Source: Polaromonas sp.
Lineage (GTDB): Bacteria > Pseudomonadota > Gammaproteobacteria > Burkholderiales > Burkholderiaceae_C
DNA length: 34,185 nucleotides
Direction: 5' to 3'
NCBI GenBank assembly: GCA_028292745.1
Contig: JAQGLT010000079.1
Location: forward strand, 1 to 34,185
The first letter of the stretch is position 1. Each line of letters begins with the position of its first letter. The notes under the pieces are model-generated. The model ran no database searches. It saw only the letters and a program-made list of their open reading frames with translations, and was not told the DNA's origin. The position numbers were made by a program, and so were the translations under genes. Shown piece after piece: positions 10,407-16,719 of this stretch.

Positions 10407-10470
10407 TCAGGCCAAACAAGCATTTTACGCAGGCTGGATATGCGCATACAGCTATAAATTCAGTAGCAAA
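10407..10470 (+). repeat. Dispersed palindromic repeat copy upstream of queC
   Basis: AGCTATAAATTCAGTAGCAAA (10450-10470, here slightly longer than the core) matches the palindromic half of the family, with a GC-rich flank containing GGCCAAACAAGC and TACGCAGGC on the left as in the other plus-oriented copies. It lies in the queC 5' region, so it may be part of the leader. Confidence 0.5.
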
Positions 10471-10551
10471 ATCCGTCTGGCGCCTTACGCAAGCCGATTG
10501 AAATTTGCATGGCTTTGCGCTGGGAGCACGCCCCTGGGCGGCTGCTGCCAA

Positions 10552-10576
10552 TAAAAAAGCCGGCATGAAGCCGGCT
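10552..10576 (-). terminator. Rho-independent terminator after the GlsB/YeaQ-like gene
   Basis: On the minus strand AGCCGGC (10576-10570) pairs with GCCGGCT (10564-10558) around a five-base loop, followed by a T run (10558-10553). It lies about 110 bases beyond the stop at 10688 and would end the leftward transcript of that gene and perhaps of the hemerythrin gene. Confidence 0.75.
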
Positions 10577-10687
10577 ACGCCCTCTGGGCAATTTCAAACC
10601 ATGGGCGGCTCAAGCAGGCAACGCGCCAGAAGAAAGCTTTTTGCCTGCAAAGCGTCAAGACGGCTCAGGCAGGCAGACACAGTTGAA

Positions 10688-10939
10688 TCAGGTCTTTCGG
10701 CCTGTCACCATGCGATACAGGAACAACAGGATGATCGAGCCCAGCACGGCGGCGATGAAGCCCGCTGACTCGCCAGGCCTGTAAAAGCCCAGCGCCTGAC
10801 CGAGATACGTGGCGATGACAGAGCCCACGATACCAATCAGGGCAGTGATCACAAAGCCGCCTGGATCGCGGCCTGGCATGAGGAATTTGGCGACGATACC
10901 GACAATCAGCCCAATGATGATGGTCCAGATAATGCTCAT
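10688..10939 (-). CDS. GlsB/YeaQ/YmgE family stress-response membrane protein
   Basis: An 83-residue hydrophobic protein with three membrane segments: IIWTIIIGLIVGIVAKFLMPG, the block from GGFVITALIGIVGSVIATYLG, and AGFIAAVLGSIILLFLYRMV. The conserved GxxxGxxAK...PGxDPGG pattern identifies the transglycosylase-associated/GlsB family, which is often induced by general stress but has no known activity. The gene begins 44 bases after the hemerythrin stop on the same strand, suggesting co-expression in a stress unit. A clear terminator follows downstream. Confidence 0.9.
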   Translation of the reverse strand: MSIIWTIIIGLIVGIVAKFLMPGRDPGGFVITALIGIVGSVIATYLGQALGFYRPGESAGFIAAVLGSIILLFLYRMVTGRKT

Positions 10940-10983
10940 ATGTTCTTTCAGTGAGGTTAGGGATTAATGAAATCAAGCGGGAG

Positions 10984-11565
10984 TCATAGCGCGGCGGCCA
11001 GCTCGGCAACGGGCGTCACCGCTGTTGCTTCCTGTTGCGCCATCAGTTCTTCTTTTCGAACCTGAAGTTGTTCGCCCAGCTTGACCAGGTCAAGCTTGGT
11101 CTGGCGAACCTTGACAAACATTTCGGTGCGTTCCTCCTTCACGTGATGGTCGATGTATTCGCCCAGCACGGTGACCTTGGCATCGAACATTTCATCATTC
11201 GCATCCATGGCCTTGATTTGCGCAATCAGGTCTTTGGCGCTGGCATGCTCGACCGTCGCCTCATTCATCAAGGGGTTGTCCTTGATGGCTTTGCGCGCCG
11301 CGGGATAGAAAATCTCTTCCTCAATCGTGGCGTGAACCGTCAACTCCCTGCAGATCTGGTCGGCCAGTTCCCGTTTTTTGGCAACCGAACGGCTGCGGCT
11401 TTCAGTCAGCGTCTCGTAGTCCTTGAACATCGCCTTGACCGCCTTGTGGTCGGCGTCCAGCAAGTCGCAGGCGTCTTTTTGCCGTTTTGCTGCAGCGGAA
11501 GATTTGGCGGATGCTTTTTTGGCGCTTGCCGATGAAGACTTTTTGGCTGCGGCAGTGGTTGCCAT
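10984..11565 (-). CDS. Hemerythrin HHE domain protein with Lys/Ala-rich tail
   Basis: The product is 193 residues from the ATG at 11565, chosen because a perfect AGGAGG lies about 8 bases upstream; the open frame extends further to 11616. Residues 31-170 form a four-helix HHE domain with candidate di-iron ligands His40 (DADH), His78 and Glu82 (VHATIEEE), His107 (EHA) and His140/His141 with Glu145 (DHHVKEE). Such proteins bind oxygen, nitric oxide or iron in the cytosol. Residues 1-30 are an Ala/Lys/Ser tail resembling bacterial histone H1-like tails and could bind DNA, which is inference. It is divergent from the AAA+ gene across about 360 bases and is followed by the GlsB-like gene. Confidence 0.9.
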   Translation of the reverse strand: MATTAAAKKSSSASAKKASAKSSAAAKRQKDACDLLDADHKAVKAMFKDYETLTESRSRSVAKKRELADQICRELTVHATIEEEIFYPAARKAIKDNPLMNEATVEHASAKDLIAQIKAMDANDEMFDAKVTVLGEYIDHHVKEERTEMFVKVRQTKLDLVKLGEQLQVRKEELMAQQEATAVTPVAELAAAL

Positions 11566-11926
11566 GGGGGTTCCTCCTATTGGTTTTATCGCGGACCGGC
11601 ACTTCGCCGGACACACAGAGGTTCACATGCGCCTGCTTCCTGTCCTGTCGGAAAAAACCCAAAGAAACGTAGGAATTTTCATAATTTTTCCGGGTAAACG
11701 GCCTTGGCCTTGTATGCGCTTGCCTAGCAGCCGCGCCATGACGGAGCAACTGCCGTCAAGACTGCCGACACCAGCAGCCAGATGCAGCGACCTCTTGAAA
11801 AGAGACGAAAATTTTCAGCGGGTACACAATTTGCAACATTTACCCTGGCGAGCCAATGGTCATCCAACGCCAACGGAAAACTTGTGTTTGAATGACAGTA
11901 CGCGGCTCAACAACAGGGAGTGCATC
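11566..11926. other. Divergent intergenic region, hemerythrin / AAA+ ATPase
   Basis: About 360 bases between divergent starts. It contains the AGGAGG of the hemerythrin gene, a dyad-like AT-rich stretch around 11651-11696 (GGAAAAAA ... TTTTTCC) and a TTGAAA at 11795-11800 without a well-placed -10 partner. Both promoters must lie here, but I cannot place them firmly. Confidence 0.5.
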
Positions 11927-12934
11927 ATGCAAACCAGCTCACTCAGTCCCCAGGCGCCCATCTTCACCCTGCCTATCGCCAAGGTGCGAAGCGTGTACCA
12001 GACCGCCGATGTCGAGCGCCGGCTCGACAAGCTGCAAACCCACAGCGAATCGCGCGAGCACGACAGCCTGCGCAGCACCTACGAGCGCATGCTGCAGCGT
12101 GGCCCCGAACGTTTTCAGATGAAACCCAGCGGCATTCCTGAAATGGCGTCGCTCTACGACGCGCTGCCCAACTTTACCGACGTGCTTGACGACGTGCGCC
12201 GGCATGTGGCGCTGAGCCAGGACAGCACCGATGGCCTTGAAGTCACGCCCATGCTGCTGCTTGGCAAGCCCGGCATCGGGAAGACGCATTTCGCCAAACA
12301 GATCGCCGACCTGATCGGCACGGGCATGAACCTGGTGTCGATGGGCTCGCTTACCGCGGGCTGGCTGTTGTCGGGCTCGGCGTCGCAGTGGAAAGGCGCC
12401 AAGCCCGGCAAGGTCTTCGAGTCGCTGGTGGATGGCAAGTACGCCAATCCGGTCATCGTGATCGATGAGATCGACAAGGCGGCCAGCGACGCCCAGTACG
12501 ACCCGCTGGGCTCCCTGTACAGCCTGCTTGAGCACGACACGGCTGCCGCGTTCGTGGACGAGTTTGCCGAGGTGCCTATCGATGCGAGCCAGGTGCTCTG
12601 GATCACCACCGCCAACGATGCGCGCAGCATTCCCAACCCGATCTTGAACCGGATGAATGTGTTCGAGATTCAGCCGCTCACGCCCAGCCAGGCGCGGCAC
12701 ATCGCCTTGCGCCTTTACCAGTCAATCCGTGCCAGCCACGATTGGGGTTCGCGGTTCGATGACGTGCCGCAAGACGATTTGCTGGACCAGCTGGCCACAC
12801 TGGTGCCGCGGGAAATGCGTCGCCTGTTGATGGCGGCATTCGGCAACGCGCGCCTCGCAAGCCGGAGCACGCTTCAGGTGGACGACCTTCCACGCGGCGC
12901 CGCGAGCAAGGGACGCATCGGCTTTATGCAATAG
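11927..12934 (+). CDS. Stand-alone AAA+ ATPase related to the Lon ATPase module
   Basis: A 335-residue AAA+ protein. I chose the ATG at 11927, preceded by CAGGGAG at a fitting distance; the frame is open much further upstream, but that part is intergenic in character. Walker A is GKPGIGKT (113-120) and Walker B is VIVIDE (176-181), followed by a sensor-like WITTAND and an arginine-finger-like NPILNRMNV. The order of motifs and the tail PREMRRLLMAAFGNARL resemble the ATPase part of Lon, but there is no serine/lysine protease domain and no Lon N-terminal domain. About 100 residues precede the ATPase core. It may be an unfolding or remodelling ATPase; the target is unknown. It is divergent from the hemerythrin gene. 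Confidence 0.82.
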   Translation: MQTSSLSPQAPIFTLPIAKVRSVYQTADVERRLDKLQTHSESREHDSLRSTYERMLQRGPERFQMKPSGIPEMASLYDALPNFTDVLDDVRRHVALSQDSTDGLEVTPMLLLGKPGIGKTHFAKQIADLIGTGMNLVSMGSLTAGWLLSGSASQWKGAKPGKVFESLVDGKYANPVIVIDEIDKAASDAQYDPLGSLYSLLEHDTAAAFVDEFAEVPIDASQVLWITTANDARSIPNPILNRMNVFEIQPLTPSQARHIALRLYQSIRASHDWGSRFDDVPQDDLLDQLATLVPREMRRLLMAAFGNARLASRSTLQVDDLPRGAASKGRIGFMQ

Positions 12935-13013
12935 GCGAGAGTGGCCCAGGGTGATGGCCAGGGTTGGACCGACTGCGTTTTGCCTGCGCTTTGACAAGCC
13001 AACAATTTTTTAA

Positions 13014-13075
13014 CATGAAATAGGCCTTCAGCGCTTACGCATGCTACACAAGTAGCTATTAATTTAATAGCAATG
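13014..13075 (+). repeat. Dispersed palindromic repeat, best-preserved copy
   Basis: It starts ATGAAATAGGCCTTCAGCGC, continues with a GC-rich hairpin-like middle, and ends with AGCTATTAATTTAATAGCA (13054-13072), a near-perfect palindrome. It is used here as the reference copy. It lies between the AAA+ gene and the converging sensor kinase, downstream of both. Confidence 0.7.
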
Positions 13076-13129
13076 AGGGCGGTGTTAGGACACGCGGCCA
13101 TTGCACGCCAGAGTGATGCCGCTCCGGAT

Positions 13130-13149
13130 TTGAAATCATTTGATTTCAA
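13130..13149. repeat. Perfect 9-bp inverted repeat
   Basis: TTGAAATCA and TGATTTCAA are separated by TT. It is followed on the plus strand by a GGCAAAAGGC...GCCAAAAGCC arrangement. It lies 65 bases beyond the stop of the sensor kinase reading leftward, so it may be part of a terminator, but neither strand shows a clean T run directly after it. Confidence 0.4.
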
Positions 13150-13214
13150 GGCAAAAGGCAAAAAGAAAAAGCCAAAAGCCTGAGGCAAGCCCGGCGCGGG
13201 ACGACGACCGGTAA

Positions 13215-13910
13215 TTACCGGGCTGCGCGGTCTTCGCCACCTGGCAGCGCCGTCAATTCTTCGATTGTGCGCAAGATATCGGCAGGGTCGGCAGGCTTGA
13301 CAAGGTGGGCGCTGAAGCCCGCCGCGGTGGCGGCATCCTTGTCCTGGACTTGCCCATACCCGGTCAGCGCTATCAAGGGAATGGAGCGGTTGGCCGGATC
13401 TTCCCTTAAACGCCTGGCGACTTCGTAGCCGCTCAGGTCGGGCAAGCCGACATCCATCAGCACCACATCAGGCCGCACGCGCGGAATGATGTCCAGGGCG
13501 GCAGCCCCATCCGCTGCTTCGATGACTTCCAGGCCGAACAGGGACAGCAGCTCGGCCATCATCGTGCGTGCGTCCGCGTTGTCCTCGACATAGACGATTT
13601 TCAGGTGGTTCTGCACTTTGATCGGCTCTTCCAATAAATCTGCATTTTGACCGGGAACCTGGGGAATGGAGAAAGTAAACGTGCTGCCTTGGTTCGCACC
13701 TGCACTGGTCGCGGTCACTTCGCCACCATGAAGCTCAACGAGCTGCTTGACCAACGCCAGGCCAATCCCCAGCCCGCTTTGCATCCCGTCAAATGGGGCC
13801 GGGCCCTGGAAAAACGGCTCGAACACGCGGGTCAGAAGCTCCGGTGGCATGCCGCTGCCTGTATCTTGAATCGTTACCACCGCACGGCCGGACAGCGCCT
13901 CAACCCGCAC
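13215..13910 (-). CDS. C-terminal part of the frameshifted hybrid sensor kinase (ATPase end and receiver)
   Basis: This frame holds the end of a histidine-kinase ATPase domain, with G-box TGSGMPPELLTRVFEPF and SGLGIGLALVKQLVELHGG, and a receiver domain from LKIVYVEDNADARTMM with phosphoacceptor in VVLMDVGLPD and the lysine in HLVKPADP. It lacks the N-box, H-box and sensor, which lie in the neighbouring frame (13900-15441). The two frames overlap at a C7 tract (13920-13926 on the plus strand). Removing one base gives a continuous 741-residue hybrid kinase, in which SMPGG is followed by QINVRVEALSG. The start shown (13910) is only the edge of the open frame, so separate translation is doubtful. 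Confidence 0.8.
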   Translation of the reverse strand: MRVEALSGRAVVTIQDTGSGMPPELLTRVFEPFFQGPAPFDGMQSGLGIGLALVKQLVELHGGEVTATSAGANQGSTFTFSIPQVPGQNADLLEEPIKVQNHLKIVYVEDNADARTMMAELLSLFGLEVIEAADGAAALDIIPRVRPDVVLMDVGLPDLSGYEVARRLREDPANRSIPLIALTGYGQVQDKDAATAAGFSAHLVKPADPADILRTIEELTALPGGEDRAAR

Positions 13911-15441
13911 ATTGATTTGCCCCCCCGGGCATCGAAAACTTGAGCGCGTTACCCAGCAGATTGTTCAGTATCTGCTCCAGCCTGACCCCGTCGCCGTTGA
14001 CCCAGACCGAATCAGCCCGCACCACGATCCTGGTTTTTTGGTCCCCTTCGGTAGTGCGTAGCGCTTCGACGCAGTTGTTCACGCACTCGGCCAGGTCAAG
14101 CGGCGCCTTGACAAGCTCGATTTTGCCTGCCAGCAGCCGGCTGACATCGAGCAAGTCATCCACGATATGCCGCAGATGCCGGTTCTGGCGGCTGATGATG
14201 CCCGTGCAGCGCACCAGCCGCCTGCTGTCGGCACCTGGTATTTCCAGCAGCGCAATGGCGCCCGAAATAGCCGCCAGCGGGTTGCGCAACTCATGGCCCA
14301 GCATGGCAAGGAACTTGTCCTTGGCAATATTCTGCGCTTCAGCGGCCTGCCGGGCTTGCGTCGCGGCTTGCAGCAGATTGAGTTTTTCCTGTTCGGCCAC
14401 CTGCCGGGCCGTGCGCTCAAGCTCCAAAAGGGTGCCGGCGTCCGCCAAGGCAAAATTGAACGCATTGACCTCATGGATGCTGGACGCCAGGACCACTGGT
14501 TTGCGGCCTTGGCCGAGTTCGATGGCCGCCACCTGCGCACTTTCAAAGGCCTCCATCAGGCGGCGTCCGAAAACAGCAATCGCCACGACAGCCGCCGCGA
14601 CTGCCAGCAAGATGCCAATCAAGGCGACCTGAACCGCGCGCTGGGCAGCCGCTTCAATCGAGGTCACCGGCGCGGCAACGGCAATGGTCCAGCCGGTCAA
14701 TGCCGAATGGGCAAAAGCATCGTAGGAATCGACTCCTTCAAGGGTGGTATGCCTGATCAGCCCATCCTGCGCGGCGGCGGCCGAAACCAGTTCCGGCCGT
14801 GCCGGCTGGCCAAGCAACTCGTCGGCTCTGTGGCTGCGCGAGATGAATTTGCCCGTTTTGTCAATCACCGCCACCACCCAGTCTGCCGGCAATGGATGCT
14901 GCAAGGCGGTTTTTTTCCAGTGGTCCACGGAAAAGGCTTGCGCGACAACCAGGGACTTTCCGCCCGACGCTGCGGCGGGCAGGTAGATCGTGATGAGCTT
15001 TTTGCCGGTGACAGGCCCTGTGAACACGTCGGTAATCAACGGTTTTTGCGTGGCAATGACCTTTTTTACCCGCTCCAGGGACACGGCAGGCGGGGGTGGC
15101 GTTCCAAAAGGAACCGCTGTGTTGAGCAGTTGCGTCCCCGAACTGTCAAGCAACAACGTCCACACATCGGGAGGCACATCCTGCGCTTTCGCCTGGCCAT
15201 AAAAAGCCTCGAAATTCCCGGTTTCCAGGTGGGGGGAAGTGCCCAGTGCCTTGAGCCCCGACAGCGACCCTTGCACCTCCCGATCCACGATCAACGCCGT
15301 TGCCCGGACCGTTTCACTGAGACCCCGCAAAGCCGCCTTTCGCTCGCCTTCCATGATCTTGTCAAGCGCAATGCCTGCTGCCATCACGACGGGCAGAATG
15401 AACGCTGCCGCCATGACAACCAGCTGGGTACGAACTCTCAT
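13900..15441 (-). CDS. Sensor and H-box part of the frameshifted hybrid sensor histidine kinase
   Basis: The product begins with a membrane segment (about residues 7-27), a periplasmic sensor of about 240 residues in the Cache style (VDREVQGSLSGLKALGTS, WTLLLDSSGTQLLNT), and a second membrane segment near 270-292. A coiled-coil stretch precedes the HisKA domain, whose phosphorylated His383 is in MLGHELRNPLAAI. The N-box QILNNLLGNALKFS is the last kinase motif before the frame ends at CAG-stop just past a G7 tract. The rest of the ATPase domain and the receiver lie in the next frame. As read, the protein could not bind ATP fully and would be inactive. The gene is divergent from a response regulator with which it may pair. 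Confidence 0.85.
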   Translation of the reverse strand: MRVRTQLVVMAAAFILPVVMAAGIALDKIMEGERKAALRGLSETVRATALIVDREVQGSLSGLKALGTSPHLETGNFEAFYGQAKAQDVPPDVWTLLLDSSGTQLLNTAVPFGTPPPPAVSLERVKKVIATQKPLITDVFTGPVTGKKLITIYLPAAASGGKSLVVAQAFSVDHWKKTALQHPLPADWVVAVIDKTGKFISRSHRADELLGQPARPELVSAAAAQDGLIRHTTLEGVDSYDAFAHSALTGWTIAVAAPVTSIEAAAQRAVQVALIGILLAVAAAVVAIAVFGRRLMEAFESAQVAAIELGQGRKPVVLASSIHEVNAFNFALADAGTLLELERTARQVAEQEKLNLLQAATQARQAAEAQNIAKDKFLAMLGHELRNPLAAISGAIALLEIPGADSRRLVRCTGIISRQNRHLRHIVDDLLDVSRLLAGKIELVKAPLDLAECVNNCVEALRTTEGDQKTRIVVRADSVWVNGDGVRLEQILNNLLGNALKFSMPGGANQCAG

Positions 15442-15650
15442 GAAAAGATTTTTACATGGTCAGGCCTTTTTTGTCGGTATAGGAAGAGACACCGAACGGG
15501 GGGTAATCGAGTCTTTTTACACGTTTTAACTAAAGTTCGGCTAACCCTGCGCCTTGAAAGAATGAGCCATATGGACTAACCAAGCGCATTCTGTGTGAAC
15601 TGCGTCACAGTTGCTGTCCAGAAGCTGATCCGCACGGAGAAAGCAGGCTT

Positions 15651-15672
15651 AAACTAACTTTACGATTAGTTT
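15651..15672. promoter_or_regulatory. Inverted repeat upstream of the response regulator, candidate operator
   Basis: AAACTAA (15651-15657) and TTAGTTT (15666-15672) form a perfect 7-bp inverted repeat with an 8-base spacer, 40 bases before the ATG at 15713. Centre-to-centre spacing of 15 bases is compatible with a dimeric regulator. No known regulator is assigned. Confidence 0.4.
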
Positions 15673-15712
15673 CATTTGTCGCTGTTTTTTCGGCAGAGCT
15701 TTAGGAGGTTAT

Positions 15713-16087
15713 ATGGCTATCCCCACCATTCTTGTTGAAGACTGCAAGGCCTTTAGAGACCGTTTGGTCACCTCTATTGAAGAGTCAACCGAGGTGCGGA
15801 TCGTTGCCGAGGCGCAAACCCCTTCGCAGGCACTGGCCCTGGTGGCCGAACTAGGAAGCAGCTGGGAACTGATGATCCTGGACCTCTTTTTGAAGGAGGG
15901 CACCGGCCTGAGTGTCCTGCAGGCTTGTCGTGAACGCTTGCCACACCAGCACATCGTCGTGCTCACCAATATGGCAACCCCTGAAATGAAGCGGCAGTGC
16001 CTGAAACTCGGCGCGGACGAGGTGCTCGACAAGTCAAGCGAGCTGGACCGGCTCTTCGAGCGCTGCGATCTTTACCACATGGCCTGA
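15713..16087 (+). CDS. Single-domain response regulator
   Basis: A 124-residue receiver domain with no output domain. The acidic pair is Glu9-Asp10 (LVEDC), the phosphoacceptor is Asp57 (MILDLFLKEG), the switch threonine is in VVLTNMA and the lysine is in EVLDKSSE. A clear TAGGAGG precedes the ATG. The gene is divergent from the hybrid kinase across about 270 bases, so it may receive phosphate from that kinase. Single-domain receivers usually act by protein-protein contact or as phosphate sinks. Confidence 0.88.
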   Translation: MAIPTILVEDCKAFRDRLVTSIEESTEVRIVAEAQTPSQALALVAELGSSWELMILDLFLKEGTGLSVLQACRERLPHQHIVVLTNMATPEMKRQCLKLGADEVLDKSSELDRLFERCDLYHMA

Positions 16088-16719
16088 TGGCTTCCAGCCA
16101 GCTGGCCTGTGCTTTCCTTGCCATGGCGCGGCACTGGCGGCGACCGCCTCAAACGGCAAGGCGGCGAAGCCGGCACGGCGCCGGCCATGACAGCGCCATA
16201 CTTTTCATGTTTTATATCAACTCTATTTGTGTCTTGTGTTAAACAATGCTATTTGAAATTTAACGCTTGATTTGACAAAACCAATCAGTTTCAGCATTTC
16301 GCTCAGCGCATGAATGCTTTTTCTGGTTTGCCCGCCGAGCATCCGCTATCGACCTTTTCAAGGTGACAGCATGGGCCTGTTCTTGAATTGCCCTGCAACA
16401 AAAGCAGGCGCCGAACCCACCGCATGACCTGCCCAACACACCAACGCACGCTAAAAACGGGCGCTTTGCACTTGCTCGACAGTTGAAGCATCGTGTTACT
16501 GAGTTAATTGACACATGTTGAGCCGGTGCAGAAGATCAGCTTACTTTCCATTCGCAAACTGTTCACCGGTTCCGGGCAGATCAGCAGCCCAGGAATGCGC
16601 CTTTCCTTCACCTCGCCATGGCTTCGTTGCCAGGCTGCCTTCAATATCGAACCTGGCCATCAAAGGGAGCGCCAGGCTTTTATTCCTTGGCTTGTCATTC
16701 AGCTTCGTGCCCAAAAAAA
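16088..16719. other. Long stretch without a recognised gene, upstream of the chitinase
   Basis: About 630 bases. The first part (16110-16200) is GC-rich with short inverted GCCGGC elements, and then an AT-rich part follows (16200-16270). A consensus TTGACA at 16508-16513 is followed after 17 bases by GAAGAT, a weak -10, which is one candidate chitinase promoter. Small open frames on both strands (for example 16260-16514 minus) lack ribosome sites and recognisable motifs. I see no gene here. Confidence 0.5.

Noticed and set aside
10367..10500. Possible preQ1 riboswitch upstream of queC
   Set aside because: I could not find the characteristic hairpin plus A-rich tail near a ribosome site; the region instead holds a dispersed repeat copy.
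16260..16514. Small Cys-containing frame on the minus strand before the chitinase
   Set aside because: No ribosome site, no regular cysteine pattern and no recognisable family; likely chance.
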